A stretch of DNA of 64,000 bases from Alphaproteobacteria bacterium. Its GTDB lineage: Bacteria > Pseudomonadota > Alphaproteobacteria > Micavibrionales > Micavibrionaceae. How positions within the stretch are numbered: position 1 is the first letter of the stretch; every line of letters starts with the position of its first letter. The stretch is from the NCBI GenBank assembly GCA_030750865.1, contig JASMHE010000013.1, positions 62,001 to 126,000 of the forward strand, given 5' to 3'. The notes below the pieces were generated by a model. It was not told where the DNA came from, made no database searches, and worked only from the letters and a program-made list of their open reading frames with translations. A program made the translations under genes and the position numbers. Below are positions 29,478 to 40,293 of the stretch, piece by piece.

Positions 29478-31714
29478 GTGCGGATGCGGGGGTAAATAAT
29501 ATGAAAGCAATGCAAATCGAAAGCGGTGTCTTTGAACGGTTTGTCGATAGTCAGCCGATTTTGAACATGCTTGATTTGCTGGTGCGCACCGGACGGGATC
29601 ATTTCCGCGAGGACGGCGTGTGGGAAGTCTGTTTATGTGCGTTGGTTCTCGGGATTGAACCGCATTGTAAGGTGCAACGTATTCTGGAGGCTTTGCCGTA
29701 CCACCACAATGAAATGGACGATGTGGATGTCCTGAATACGATGGCGCATCTGGGATATCATTGTCGCAAAGCCAGTGCAGGGCTTGATGATGTTGATGAA
29801 CGGTTGTTGCCGGGTTTGTTTGTGCCTGCCGAGGGTGAACCATGCATTATTTTGGGGCGTGATTCACGCGGCCATCTGCAATTTTATGATCCTTTGTCAA
29901 AATTGGTCAGCAATGTGCCGCCGTCTTTTGATCAGGACGGACAGGTCTGGTTCTTCCAAAAATATGACGAGAATCGTCAGGTGACATCAAAATTCATGCG
30001 CAATGGAAGCGGCGTAAGCTGGTTCCGTGCATTGATGGGGCGTTTTAAAGGTACGTTCGCGCAAATCCTGACGGCCGGATTTATATTGAATATGATTGCG
30101 CTCGCAACGCCGCTTTTCATTATGTTGGTGTATGACCGCGTGATTGCGGCCGGGTCGATTGAAACTCTGCCGATGTTGGCGTGTGGCGCGTTGATTGCGA
30201 TCGGGTTTGAATGGAAGTTGCGGCATATTCGTTCGGCCGGATTATCGTGGCTTGCGGGGCGTATGGATAATATTGTCGGGAACAAGATTTTTGCCCATCT
30301 GGTTGGATTGTCTCCCGACTTGATTGAGCACGCATCTGTTGCGGCGCAAATTGCGCGGATCAAAACATTCGAATCTGTGCGGGACTTTTTCAGCGGATCG
30401 GTCTTTCTGTCCGTTCTGGAAGCACCGTTTGTGTTCTTGTCTGTGCTGGCGGTTGCGTTTATCGCGGGCAGTCTTGTCTTTGTGCCTTTATTTATGGTGT
30501 TGGGCTACATTGCGCTGTTTGTTTTTATTCGTCACAAGGTTAAAACAGCGATCCGTTTGGCCGCTAAAGCCAGTTCGGCGCGCCAGCAATTCACGATTGA
30601 GACCTTTGAGAAACTCGAAGGGATTCGCGGTCACGGTCTTGGCAAAAAATGGCAGGAAAAATTCCGCCATCTGTCAGGCCGGGAAATGATGACGCATTTT
30701 GATCTTGGCTGGCTAGGTATGGTGGCCGAGACTTGCGCGCATGCTTTGACGGTCATTGCGGCGGTTGCCACAGTCGGGTTCGGTACACATTTGATTTGGG
30801 CCGGAACGATGAGTACGGGCGCATTGGTCGCCACAATGATTTTGGTCTGGCGGATTCTGACGCCGTTTTATTCGCTCTGTACGATGATCCCGCGTCTGGA
30901 ACAGCTGCGTAATTCGATTGTGCAGGTGAATGATTTGATGGAAATTGACACTGAAGCCGAGGAAGCCAAAAGCTTTTCACGCTTACCGACCCTAAAAGGA
31001 GCCGTATCGTTTCATAATGTCTCGTTCCGGTATGATGAAGATGCCGATAATGTCTTTCATGATTTATCGTTTGATGCGCAGGCCGGGGATATTGTCGCCC
31101 TGACCGGCAGTAACGGCACAGGTAAAGCGACGATTTTGAAATTGGTGAAATCTTTGCACCGCGCGACAAACGGAATGGTGCGTATTGACGGGTTTGATGT
31201 ACGGCAACTTGATGCGCCTTATTTGCGGCGGCAAATTGCATATGTCCCAAAGCATCCGCATTTCTTTCGTGGCAGCGTGATTGAGAATGTGCGTATGTCC
31301 AACCCGCTGGCCAGTGCAGATGATGTCGAAAAAGCATTATTGCTTGCCGATGCATGGGACGATGTTCACAAGATGCAGGCCGGACTTGATACGGTGATTG
31401 GCTCGCACGGTGCAGTCAAACTTACATCGAGTCTGGCAACCCGCCTGTCATTGGCGCGGGCTTATTTGCATCCGGCTTCTATTCTCTTGATCGATGAATT
31501 GCCCAACACATTATTGTCCGATACGGCAGGACAGAATCTGAAAGATTATTTGGTGCGGGTCAAAGGCAAACGGACGGTTTTGCTGTGTACATACCGGCAG
31601 GATTTTATGGCGTTGGCCGATACAATTGTATGGCTGCGCGGTCTGTCATCGCCGGAAACCGGACCACGGGATACCATGTTAAAAACCATTCAGGCAGGAG
31701 GTCTTGCAGCATGA
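29474..31714 (+). CDS. type I secretion ABC protein with C39-like domain and degenerate ATPase (second half)
   Basis: A 746-residue LapB/HlyB-type half-transporter. Residues about 20-165 resemble a C39-like domain without the catalytic D-C-G motif, so it should bind the substrate and not cut it. The transmembrane domain spans about 195-480. The nucleotide-binding domain has a Walker A of GSNGTGKA (Ala at 552 in place of Thr/Ser), a Q-loop with Lys (YVPKHPHFF), signature LTSSL (650-654), an intact Walker B with Glu675 (LLIDELP), and Tyr707 at the H-loop His. The gene overlaps its neighbours by 4 bp on both sides (ATGA), so translation is coupled. Which site, if any, hydrolyses ATP is unclear. 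Confidence 0.9.
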   Translation: MSADAGVNNMKAMQIESGVFERFVDSQPILNMLDLLVRTGRDHFREDGVWEVCLCALVLGIEPHCKVQRILEALPYHHNEMDDVDVLNTMAHLGYHCRKASAGLDDVDERLLPGLFVPAEGEPCIILGRDSRGHLQFYDPLSKLVSNVPPSFDQDGQVWFFQKYDENRQVTSKFMRNGSGVSWFRALMGRFKGTFAQILTAGFILNMIALATPLFIMLVYDRVIAAGSIETLPMLACGALIAIGFEWKLRHIRSAGLSWLAGRMDNIVGNKIFAHLVGLSPDLIEHASVAAQIARIKTFESVRDFFSGSVFLSVLEAPFVFLSVLAVAFIAGSLVFVPLFMVLGYIALFVFIRHKVKTAIRLAAKASSARQQFTIETFEKLEGIRGHGLGKKWQEKFRHLSGREMMTHFDLGWLGMVAETCAHALTVIAAVATVGFGTHLIWAGTMSTGALVATMILVWRILTPFYSLCTMIPRLEQLRNSIVQVNDLMEIDTEAEEAKSFSRLPTLKGAVSFHNVSFRYDEDADNVFHDLSFDAQAGDIVALTGSNGTGKATILKLVKSLHRATNGMVRIDGFDVRQLDAPYLRRQIAYVPKHPHFFRGSVIENVRMSNPLASADDVEKALLLADAWDDVHKMQAGLDTVIGSHGAVKLTSSLATRLSLARAYLHPASILLIDELPNTLLSDTAGQNLKDYLVRVKGKRTVLLCTYRQDFMALADTIVWLRGLSSPETGPRDTMLKTIQAGGLAA

Positions 31715-33051
31715 TACAGGAGACCGGAAAATCAAACAGCAGACGGCGCGAAAAACAAACGCGTTATTTGTCACAGGCGATCCAGTTAGAAGAAGCTGTG
31801 AACCCGCATATTATTCGCGCAACCATGACAATGGTATCGCTGGCGATTTTTGTCTTTCTTGTCTGGGCCGGATTCACAAATATCAACGAAGTGGCGCGCA
31901 CATCGGGCGAGGTTGTGCCGCAAGGCTATCAACAAACGGTACAACATCTGGAAGGCGGTATGGTGAAACAAATCCATGTGCAGGAAGGTGAGGTTGTAGA
32001 GCATGGGCAGGTGCTGATCTCGATGAATGAGGTCGGCATCAAGGAAGATATGGAGCGCGCCCGTAGCAGGCAATTGTCACTGGCAATGCAGGCCGAACGA
32101 CTGCGCGCCTTTGTCGAGGAACGGGAGCCCGATTTCACTGTGTTTACACAGGCCGATCCGGCCATGATTGCCGACCAGAAATCATTTTTCACCGGTATGC
32201 AAGCTGCACGGGCCAAAGAAAAACGCATCATACAGGACCAGATATCGCAGAAAACACAGATGCTGTCATCATTGCGTAGCGATTTGAGCACAGCCCGCAA
32301 AAATCTCGGCATTGTGCAAGATATGCATGAGCGGCGCAGTTTGCTGAATGAAAAGGGTTATGTGTCCGATATGCGAATTCTGGAAGAAGAAAGACGTTTG
32401 AATGAAATTCGCGGGAATATCAATAATCTCAATAATCAGATCCTGATTGCTAAAGGCGAGATCAAAGAGTTCAGAGGCCGTCTTGATTCACTGACGGCAA
32501 CGCACAGGGATGATGCGAATGAGCGGCTCGATCAGGTGTTGGCCGAAAAGGCGCAAAACACAGAAGTGATCGACAAGCTTGAAGAGCGCATCGGGCGCTT
32601 GCAAATCCGCGCGCCATCGCACGGTTTTGTGAAAGGGGTAGCGGTCAATACGGTCGGTGCTGTTGTGCAGCCGGGCCAGACGTTGATGGAGATTGTGCCG
32701 CTGGACAAAGATCTGGAGGTGCAGGTGAAAATATCGCCGAAAGATATCGGGCATTTACGGATCGGGCAGCCCGTACAGGTCAAATTCAGTACATTCGATT
32801 TCTCGCGGTATGGTTCGGTGCAAGGACGGCTTGCGCAGATATCGGCGACCACGTTCGCGGATGATAAAGGCGGGCGTTATTATCAGGGGCGTATTTTACT
32901 GGATCAAAATCATGTCGGGAGCAATCCGGATAATCGTGTGATGCCGGGCATGACGGTTATGGCCGATGTGATTACGGGAAAAAAGACAATCTTACAATAT
33001 TTGCTGAAGCCTATTCACACATCAATCAGAACGGCATTTTCGGAAAGGTAG
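31711..33051 (+). CDS. HlyD-family type I secretion adaptor
   Basis: Membrane fusion protein of about 446 residues with a short cytoplasmic N-terminus, one transmembrane helix (MVSLAIFVFLVWAGF), a lipoyl domain around HLEGGMVKQIHVQEGEVVEHG, a long coiled coil (about 100-290), and a C-terminal barrel (IRAPSHGFVKGVAVNTVG, VMPGMTVMADVITGKKTI). The last residues have the typical LLKPI...ER ending of type I secretion adaptors. Start ATG at 31711 has AGGAGGT eight bases upstream and overlaps the ABC gene stop. It should link the two ABC proteins to the TolC-type channel. Confidence 0.94.
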   Translation: MIQETGKSNSRRREKQTRYLSQAIQLEEAVNPHIIRATMTMVSLAIFVFLVWAGFTNINEVARTSGEVVPQGYQQTVQHLEGGMVKQIHVQEGEVVEHGQVLISMNEVGIKEDMERARSRQLSLAMQAERLRAFVEEREPDFTVFTQADPAMIADQKSFFTGMQAARAKEKRIIQDQISQKTQMLSSLRSDLSTARKNLGIVQDMHERRSLLNEKGYVSDMRILEEERRLNEIRGNINNLNNQILIAKGEIKEFRGRLDSLTATHRDDANERLDQVLAEKAQNTEVIDKLEERIGRLQIRAPSHGFVKGVAVNTVGAVVQPGQTLMEIVPLDKDLEVQVKISPKDIGHLRIGQPVQVKFSTFDFSRYGSVQGRLAQISATTFADDKGGRYYQGRILLDQNHVGSNPDNRVMPGMTVMADVITGKKTILQYLLKPIHTSIRTAFSER

Positions 33052-33057
33052 GGGGTC

Positions 33058-34038
33058 ATGATGACGGGGTATAATACAGGGTATAATACAGGGCATAAAC
33101 ATAAAATTGATTATTCGTTGCTGGATAAAGATGATCCTGTGCGCGTGCTGGCGGTGGAAGATGATGCGCTGGCAATGAAGTTTCTGGAAAAACAGATCGC
33201 GTTTTTGGGGCATGAAATACTCAAGGCAGAAAACGGGCGGGCTTCGCTTGCGGTGCTGGAGGATAATGCGGACGGCATTGATGTGGTGTTGATGGATCGG
33301 GAAATGCCGGTTATGGACGGGCTGGAAGCCGTGCGGCGGATCAAGGACAATCCGCGGTTGCGCAATATTCCGGTCATTATGGTGACGTGTGCGGATTCGG
33401 CGCAAGAAATGCAGGAAGGGCTGGATGCCGGTGTTTTTTATTATCTGACCAAACCCGTCAAAGCCGATATGTTGCGGTCTGTTCTGGCTGCGGCTGTGCG
33501 AGAGGCACGGCAGTCCCGCATATTGGCCGAAGAACTGGGCAAGCACCGCACCAGTTTTAATTTGATTGAAACCTGCAAATTCAATTTCCGGACATTGGCC
33601 GAAGCGGAAAGCCTTGCCGCATTTATGGCGAATTGCTTTCCCGATCCGGCGCGCGTTGTGTCCGGTCTGGGCGAGTTACTGATTAATGCGGTCGAGCACG
33701 GCAATCTGGGGATCGGATATGAGAAGAAAACCGCCTTGATTGATGCGGGTACATGGCGCGCGGAAATTGAGCGCATGCAGAATTTGCCCAAATATGCCGC
33801 GACCTATGCCGTGGCGACAATCGCACACAGAAAAGACGGTGTGTATGTGGTGATTGAAGATCAGGGTGACGGGTTTGCGTGGCGTAATTTTATGACGATT
33901 GATCCGGCGCGTGCCGGTGATAATCACGGGCGCGGCATTGCACAGGCGAATGCCACCAGTTTCGACAAGTTAACCTATAACGATATCGGCAATCAGGCAG
34001 TGGCCTGCGTCGGGTATAACAAACAGCTGGAGTGGTGA
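33058..34038 (+). CDS. receiver domain fused to RsbW-like ATPase domain
   Basis: A 326-residue signalling protein. The N-terminal receiver (about 20-150) has phospho-acceptor D80 ([13 protein letters not shown]) and KPVK. The C-terminal part (about 170-326) has GHKL/anti-sigma serine kinase features: [17 protein letters not shown] (N box), [11 protein letters not shown] (G1 box) and GRGIAQANA. It has no DNA-binding domain. It may act as a switchable protein kinase or partner-binding module in the phosphorelay. The first residues encode a tandem GYNT repeat. Starts 6 bp after the HlyD gene with AGGGGGT upstream, so it is part of the secretion operon. Confidence 0.82.
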   Translation: MMTGYNTGYNTGHKHKIDYSLLDKDDPVRVLAVEDDALAMKFLEKQIAFLGHEILKAENGRASLAVLEDNADGIDVVLMDREMPVMDGLEAVRRIKDNPRLRNIPVIMVTCADSAQEMQEGLDAGVFYYLTKPVKADMLRSVLAAAVREARQSRILAEELGKHRTSFNLIETCKFNFRTLAEAESLAAFMANCFPDPARVVSGLGELLINAVEHGNLGIGYEKKTALIDAGTWRAEIERMQNLPKYAATYAVATIAHRKDGVYVVIEDQGDGFAWRNFMTIDPARAGDNHGRGIAQANATSFDKLTYNDIGNQAVACVGYNKQLEW

Positions 34039-34042
34039 AATC

Positions 34043-37000
34043 GTGTGTATGAAAACGAAATTCGGTGAGATTGTAAAGGAGTGGCCCGCCCACGTCCTGA
34101 TCCTTTTTATCGGTATCTCGTTGTCGTTTGGTGTCGCGTGGATGGTGCATTTGTCACAGACAGAACGCACGCACGAAAATTTTGAACATCTGGCCAGCAA
34201 AGATATGGCGCTGGTGAATAACCAGATTCGGGCGCATGAAGGCATGCTTTATAATCTGGGCAGTTTTTATTTGTCATCACAGAAAGTAACGCGGAATGAG
34301 TTCGCAAACTTTACAGAGAACGCGCTGGACACACATAAAAGTATCGATGCCATTGGCTGGATCGGGTTTGATCCGCAGGAAAAGCAATATAGATTTTCAC
34401 ATATTCAGCCGGATGATAACCGGCAACTCGAAGATCAGATCGTGCCGGTCAACGGGGTATTTTACAATATGATCGGAGATACGCTTGCCAGTGGTGAAAT
34501 AACACATTTTCTGCGCACCTTGCAGGATGTCAGCTTCCACGATATTCATCCGGCAAGTGCGCATGATGCGGGTTATCACTTGATTATTCTTCATCCTGTG
34601 TATGAACAGGAGGGCGGGCTGGATCGTGTTTTGAAAGGTGTCGCCTATAGTATCCTGGATTACGATGTGCTGGTGCAGGAAACCTTTGACGGTCAGCGAT
34701 CGCGTGGGTTTTTGAATTACGCAATCGAATATCGCAGTAGTACGACGGCAGACCACGCATCGGATGCCGGCGGTTTTCTGGTTTATGGCAACATCGATGA
34801 TATCAAGAATGCGCCGTACCTGTATGCGCAGATCAAAGAGCTAAGCCGTTTGAAACTGGTATGGTATTTTGCGCCGACGCAAAAATTCGTGACGCAATAT
34901 GACACCAACAATAATACGATCATCATTTTCGCTGTTTTATGTGCTTTAACAATGGCGATGCTTTTTCTGCGGCAGATGGCTGTGAATGTTGATGCGTTAA
35001 AAACGGCGCGGGAACAGGCCGAGGAAGCCAATCGTCTGAAATCAGAGTTTTTGGCCACGATGAGTCATGAAATCCGCACGCCGATGAACGGGATTCAAGG
35101 GATGGCGGAACTTATTCTCAGTTCGAAATCATGGGAGCAAGCCGAAGAACATGCGCGCACGGTTCTGCATTCCAGTGAAATGTTATTGCGGATCATTGAT
35201 GATATCTTAGACTTCTCGAAAATAGAGGCCGGTCGTCTGGAGCTTGAGCCAATGGCGATTGACATGCTGGAAATTGCCGATGAAATCGCAGAGCTTTATG
35301 CCGTGAAGGCCCGTGAGAAAGCGATCGAACTGGTGGTGCGTTATGTGCCCGGCAGTGAACAGTTTGTGTTTGCCGATCCGGTGCGCGTGCGCCAGATCCT
35401 GAGTAATCTGGTGGATAATGCGATCAAATTCACCGAAAGCGGTCATGTTGCATTGACGATCACGGAAGATAAAGAGGCAAATCTGGATAACGACCATGTC
35501 GCGTTGCAATTTTGCGTGATTGATACGGGAATCGGTTTATCGCAAAAAGCGCAGGCGCGTATCTTTGATAAATTCTCGCAGGCCGATGGATCGACCACGC
35601 GCAAATATGGCGGAACGGGTCTGGGGTTGTCAATTTGTAAAAGTCTGATTGATATGATGGGCGGTGATATCAGTGTGCAGAGCAAGGAAGGGAAGGGCAC
35701 AACATTCTGTTTTACGGTGCCGTTCAAACGCAATACCGAACAGGTTTATGAATTGCCGCGGCCACCTGTTTTGGAAGATTTACGTCTTTTGATTGTCGAT
35801 GATTTGCCGATCATACGGCAGATTGTATCCGAACAGTTGAATATGGCAGGCATGCGGTGTGATGTGGCCGGAAATGTGCGCGCGGCGCTGGAAATGATGC
35901 GCGATGCCAATATGAAAAACGATCCCTATAAAATGGTGATCATCGATTATTTAATGCCGGATATGAATGGCGAAATGCTGGCGCTGGCCATCAAAGATTA
36001 TGACGATTTTCAGAACACATGTCTTGTGATGTTGACCGCAGCCGGTAATCCGATCAGTGATGAGTCGTTTTCTGCGAAGGGATTTTCCGCTTATATCGCC
36101 AAGCCTGTACGCAGTAAGGCGTTGGTGGAAACGCTGGCGATTGTTTGGGGAGAATATGAGGCGGGCAATCGTGACAGTCTTATTCGTGTCGATACGCGTA
36201 GTCTTGGCGGGGATGCCGACGGAGAACGGGACTTTATGTTGCCGGATGCCCGTATCCTGATTGCCGAAGATAATCTGGTCAATCAGACATTTATTCGCAA
36301 AACACTTGAAGAAATGGATGCAAAATCAACGATTGCATCGAACGGACAGGAAGCGTTGGATGCTGTACGCAAAGAACGCTTTGATTTGATTCTCATGGAT
36401 TGCCTGATGCCGGTGATGGATGGATTCGAAGCAACGCGCAAGATTTGTGACATGAAAGAAAAAGGCGATGTCAGAGAAAACTTGCCGATCGTTGCGCTGA
36501 CGGCAAATGCCATGAAAGGGGACCGTGAGCGTTGCCTGGACGCCGGCATGGATTTGTATTTGACAAAACCGGTGCGCAAAAAAGCATTAAAAGATGTTGT
36601 GTTTCGTCTGATCCGCGGCGATGCGCCTGGTGATGCCGAGAGTAAGGTTGTTCATTTACAGCAGGACGAGAGAAATACGGTCACACCGCTACATGATATT
36701 CTGGACGAAGATGCGGTGAAAGAGGCGCATGATACATTACAGGACGAATATGACGAGATGCTGGATATTTATATAAGCAGTAGCAAAGAGCATATCGAGA
36801 ATATCGGGCGGGCGCTGGAGGAAAAGGATATCGAGGCGGCCATTCGTCCGGCCCATACGCTCAAATCGGCCAGTCGCCAGATGGGGGCAAGTGCGTTGTC
36901 CGTCGTGGCACAGGATATCGAATATACGGCCAAAGCCATTCAAAACGGTGACACGGCCAAAGACGAAGGCATTCAGGATCTTTTACAATTTATCGAAAAA

Positions 37001-37054
37001 GCAGAGCAGCTCTATGCGCAAACATGTGATGCCTTAGAGCGTTTGGCGGCGTAG
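34043..37054 (+). CDS. hybrid histidine kinase: CHASE-HisKA-HATPase-REC-REC-Hpt
   Basis: Membrane sensor kinase of 1003 residues. A first transmembrane helix (about 14-33) and a second (about 290-312) enclose a periplasmic CHASE domain ([30 protein letters not shown]). Then come HisKA with phospho-histidine H342 ([11 protein letters not shown]), HATPase ([29 protein letters not shown]), two receivers with aspartates at about D635 and D786, and an Hpt domain with H938 ([14 protein letters not shown]). All phosphorelay steps are thus in one protein. The start is GTG at 34043 (GGAG nearby) or ATG at 34049. It probably senses a small extracellular ligand for the secretion locus. Confidence 0.92.
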   Translation: MCMKTKFGEIVKEWPAHVLILFIGISLSFGVAWMVHLSQTERTHENFEHLASKDMALVNNQIRAHEGMLYNLGSFYLSSQKVTRNEFANFTENALDTHKSIDAIGWIGFDPQEKQYRFSHIQPDDNRQLEDQIVPVNGVFYNMIGDTLASGEITHFLRTLQDVSFHDIHPASAHDAGYHLIILHPVYEQEGGLDRVLKGVAYSILDYDVLVQETFDGQRSRGFLNYAIEYRSSTTADHASDAGGFLVYGNIDDIKNAPYLYAQIKELSRLKLVWYFAPTQKFVTQYDTNNNTIIIFAVLCALTMAMLFLRQMAVNVDALKTAREQAEEANRLKSEFLATMSHEIRTPMNGIQGMAELILSSKSWEQAEEHARTVLHSSEMLLRIIDDILDFSKIEAGRLELEPMAIDMLEIADEIAELYAVKAREKAIELVVRYVPGSEQFVFADPVRVRQILSNLVDNAIKFTESGHVALTITEDKEANLDNDHVALQFCVIDTGIGLSQKAQARIFDKFSQADGSTTRKYGGTGLGLSICKSLIDMMGGDISVQSKEGKGTTFCFTVPFKRNTEQVYELPRPPVLEDLRLLIVDDLPIIRQIVSEQLNMAGMRCDVAGNVRAALEMMRDANMKNDPYKMVIIDYLMPDMNGEMLALAIKDYDDFQNTCLVMLTAAGNPISDESFSAKGFSAYIAKPVRSKALVETLAIVWGEYEAGNRDSLIRVDTRSLGGDADGERDFMLPDARILIAEDNLVNQTFIRKTLEEMDAKSTIASNGQEALDAVRKERFDLILMDCLMPVMDGFEATRKICDMKEKGDVRENLPIVALTANAMKGDRERCLDAGMDLYLTKPVRKKALKDVVFRLIRGDAPGDAESKVVHLQQDERNTVTPLHDILDEDAVKEAHDTLQDEYDEMLDIYISSSKEHIENIGRALEEKDIEAAIRPAHTLKSASRQMGASALSVVAQDIEYTAKAIQNGDTAKDEGIQDLLQFIEKAEQLYAQTCDALERLAA

Positions 37055-37102
37055 TGATGCGGTGGGAGGATAAAAAATAAACAAACAAAGAAGGGGATAA
37101 GG

Positions 37103-38011
37103 ATGATTGTTATTGCAAAAAACGCGGAAGAAAAATTGCTACGAACGTTACGGGCTGAACGGGAAGGTATGTCATCGCAACGATGTTTTTACATTGCGTT
37201 CTCGAAATCGAAACGACCGCAAAAAGAGCTGTTTGAGAAATTCTTGCAGGCACTTCAGGATTTGCCTGAAACCTATATGGCGCAGGTTTATATTTGCCAA
37301 GACCGTGATGTTTTCATTTTGTTGAGCGGTTTTATGTTACGGCAATTTTTTGATTTTCTGGAGAAGTTTTCAGCGGCACTGAATATGCCCGAGCTTGAAA
37401 CACTTGGTCACGTGTTCGAGATCGGTGTGCATTACGTACAACTAGAAACATTATGTCAGGACAAAATATCGAGAATTGCATGGGAACAGAGTCAGATTCG
37501 TGAAAAAGAACGAAAAGAAAATGCCGAAAAAATGGCATTTGAAACGCTGGAACAGCTGGATGCGGAACGCGTTGCAACTGTGTCGGTGCGGCGGAATGAC
37601 CGCCGTGAACCGGTGGTGCTGGTCGTGGATGATGACCAACTTGTCTGTACGTTGGCGGGCAATGTGTTACGGGAAGATTATCAGGTCGTGCTGGCCAGAG
37701 ACGGCAAAAATGCTCTATGCGCTTTTGTCGATGAAGCGCCCGATATTGTTTTTCTTGATATTATGATGCCCGATATCAGCGGATATGAGGTGCTGGAAAG
37801 TTTATTCCAGATCGACCCTGACGCTTATGTCATCATGTTCAGCGGTCGGAAAAATCAGGAAAATATGATGCGTGCCTTTGAAATCGGCGCGCAGGGGTTT
37901 CTTGGGAAACCGTTTACCCGCGAAAGGCTGTATCATCATGTCGGCAAATCGCCTTTCGTGCAAAGCAAAATAAAAGGCGATACGAAAGGCGGACGCATGC
38001 CGGCCCGGTAA
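37103..38011 (+). CDS. receiver protein with unrecognised N-terminal domain
   Basis: A 302-residue protein. The C-terminal 120 residues are a receiver domain ([12 protein letters not shown], phospho-acceptor D219 in [12 protein letters not shown], and GKPFTRERL). The N-terminal 165 residues match no family I know. They are alpha/beta-like, contain [19 protein letters not shown], and end in a Lys/Glu-rich helix. No DNA-binding or enzymatic output is visible. AAGGGGATAAGG precedes the ATG. It lies between the two hybrid kinases on the same strand and probably takes phosphate from one of them, or acts as an adaptor. Confidence 0.82.
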   Translation: MIVIAKNAEEKLLRTLRAEREGMSSQRCFYIAFSKSKRPQKELFEKFLQALQDLPETYMAQVYICQDRDVFILLSGFMLRQFFDFLEKFSAALNMPELETLGHVFEIGVHYVQLETLCQDKISRIAWEQSQIREKERKENAEKMAFETLEQLDAERVATVSVRRNDRREPVVLVVDDDQLVCTLAGNVLREDYQVVLARDGKNALCAFVDEAPDIVFLDIMMPDISGYEVLESLFQIDPDAYVIMFSGRKNQENMMRAFEIGAQGFLGKPFTRERLYHHVGKSPFVQSKIKGDTKGGRMPAR

Positions 38012-38085
38012 CAGTCTCATGCGTTGTGCCGCGCGGCGGCGCGTGTGCGCATTCTGATTTTGAAACAAGAGAACGGACAATAGGG

Positions 38086-40161
38086 ATGATCACTGATTTC
38101 TGGACATTCGGATATGTGTTGGTGTGCGGTTTGATGGCCGTGGTAATCATCAGGCATCAATGGCAGTCGCGCAAGTTCACAAATGCGCAGGCCATGTTAC
38201 GGCAGGCAAAACGCGAGGCACATGATCTTGCGCAATTATCACTGCATAATCCTCACCCGCTTCTGCAAATTTCGATCGACCGAGAGTTGATCTTTGCCAA
38301 TCCGGCAGCGTTGCAATCATTTCCGGGGATACAGCAAGAAATGATGACACATGCTGTGTTATCAGGCTTGCAAAATGTGATGGTGCAGGATGCGCAAACA
38401 ACGGTGCGGGAGGTTGTGTTCGAAGATTGCGTGTATCATCAAACAATCACGCCGGCACAGGTTAACGGCGATGATGCGTTTATTATTTATTGTTATGACA
38501 TCACGGCCCGCAAGGCGTATGAGCGTGCCTTGCAGGACAGTCGCCGCGCCGCCGAACAAGCGCGGCAGGCGGCCGAGAAAGCCAATCAGGCGCGCGGTGA
38601 TTTTCTGGCAAATATGAGCCATGAATTGCGCACGCCGATGAACGGTATTATCGGTTTGTCGGATATGCTGGCGCAGGCACAGTTGAAAGCAGAGCATCAT
38701 GAAATGATTGATGCCGTGAATAGCTCTGCGCGGAATTTGCTTATTTTGCTGAATGATATTCTGGACTTCTCGAAAATTGAAGCGGGCGAGCTGACAATGG
38801 AATCCATTCCGTTTGATTTGCACAAAACCATCCGTCAGGTTGAACGTCTGCAGCGCCCGGTCGCGGTTCGCAAAGGGATCGCGTTGCACGCGGTCATCGA
38901 TCATGATGTGCCGTCTGCGATTGTCGGTGATCCGTCACGCTTGCAGCAAATCTTGAATAACCTGATCAGCAATGCACTGAAATTTACAGCAGATGGTGAG
39001 GTGACATTATCGGTCGATACCGCGTCGTGTAAACAACCGGACCACGTTTTTGTGCGGATCGCGGTGACGGATACGGGGATGGGGATTCCGCAAGATAAGC
39101 AGGATACGATTTTCACCAAATTCCAGCAGGCTGACAGCTCTACGGCGCGTAAATATGGCGGCACAGGGCTTGGACTTGCCATTACCAAAGACCTTGTCGC
39201 ATTGATGCGCGGGGATATTACGTTACAAAGCGAAGAAGGTGTCGGTACGACGTTCACCGTCAGTTTCCCTGCGCAAATCGCCGATGTGTCTCATGGTAAT
39301 GAAACGCATGCGCAAGACGCACATGATCGGCCATTTGGCGGCGGCGTGAATAAGGCGGCCCGCATTCTGATTGTCGATGATCATCCGATTAATTTACTGT
39401 ATATGCGGAAAACATTGCAGGCATTCGGTTTCACAGATTTCGACGAAGCGGAAAGCGGGCCGCGCGCGTTGGATTTGTTTGCCGCGCGTCCGTACGATGT
39501 GATCTTTCTGGATTGCCAAATGCCCGAGATGAGCGGCTTTGACGTTGCGCGTAAAATACGAGACATCGAAACGGCAGAACATGAGCCGGTGATTATCGCG
39601 GTGACGGCCGATGCGATGAAAGGCGCTGAAGAAAAATGTATGGCGGCCGGAATGGATGATTATATCGGAAAGCCCGTTGATCATGACAAGATCCGTGTGG
39701 TGTTGGAACGCTGGTTGCCGGAAGATATGACGGTTTTTTTGCGTGCGGTCGATACAGATAATCAGGATGCGCGCATCACGCCGCAAGAAGAGTTGCAAGA
39801 AGATAAGACGCCGGCCGTTTTTGACTGGAGCAGAGTGCGCGAATTTACGACAGGGGACGGAATGTCGGAACAAGAGCTTCTGCATATTTTTATTGATAAT
39901 CTGGAGCAAGACGTTGATGCGTTGATCCATAGTTTTCAAACAGGAGATGATGAACAATGGGATGCGATGGCGCACAAATTATACGGCTCTTGTTCGCATA
40001 TCGGGGCTTATGCACTGGCAGCGGCCTGCGATAATGCGCAGGCCTTGTCATCTGCCCCGCCTGAAACGGATCAGGCCGCGGAAATGAAGCACGCGCACGA
40101 CGCCATTTTATATCACTTTGATCGGTTACAGGATGTCCTGAAAGACAAAATGGCGGCTTGA
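38086..40161 (+). CDS. hybrid histidine kinase: PAS-HisKA-HATPase-REC-Hpt
   Basis: About 691 residues. One N-terminal transmembrane helix ([15 protein letters not shown]) leads to a PAS-like domain (about 55-150), a HisKA with H179 ([11 protein letters not shown]), an HATPase domain ([31 protein letters not shown]), a receiver with D476 ([13 protein letters not shown]), and a C-terminal Hpt with H630 ([14 protein letters not shown]). The ATG at 38086 is preferred to the upstream in-frame ATG because it puts the membrane helix at the N-terminus as in relatives. With no periplasmic domain, it should sense an internal or membrane signal. Last gene of the run. Confidence 0.9.
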   Translation: MITDFWTFGYVLVCGLMAVVIIRHQWQSRKFTNAQAMLRQAKREAHDLAQLSLHNPHPLLQISIDRELIFANPAALQSFPGIQQEMMTHAVLSGLQNVMVQDAQTTVREVVFEDCVYHQTITPAQVNGDDAFIIYCYDITARKAYERALQDSRRAAEQARQAAEKANQARGDFLANMSHELRTPMNGIIGLSDMLAQAQLKAEHHEMIDAVNSSARNLLILLNDILDFSKIEAGELTMESIPFDLHKTIRQVERLQRPVAVRKGIALHAVIDHDVPSAIVGDPSRLQQILNNLISNALKFTADGEVTLSVDTASCKQPDHVFVRIAVTDTGMGIPQDKQDTIFTKFQQADSSTARKYGGTGLGLAITKDLVALMRGDITLQSEEGVGTTFTVSFPAQIADVSHGNETHAQDAHDRPFGGGVNKAARILIVDDHPINLLYMRKTLQAFGFTDFDEAESGPRALDLFAARPYDVIFLDCQMPEMSGFDVARKIRDIETAEHEPVIIAVTADAMKGAEEKCMAAGMDDYIGKPVDHDKIRVVLERWLPEDMTVFLRAVDTDNQDARITPQEELQEDKTPAVFDWSRVREFTTGDGMSEQELLHIFIDNLEQDVDALIHSFQTGDDEQWDAMAHKLYGSCSHIGAYALAAACDNAQALSSAPPETDQAAEMKHAHDAILYHFDRLQDVLKDKMAA

Positions 40162-40293
40162 TGTATGTTGAGAGATATTGATTTTTTGCTTTATTATCAT
40201 GATTTTGTGCTACGATGTAACCTGTCTTTTACATCAGGCGAATAGGTGCGGGTGAATGACAATGCAAGTGAATGATGAATAGGAGTGTAAGTC

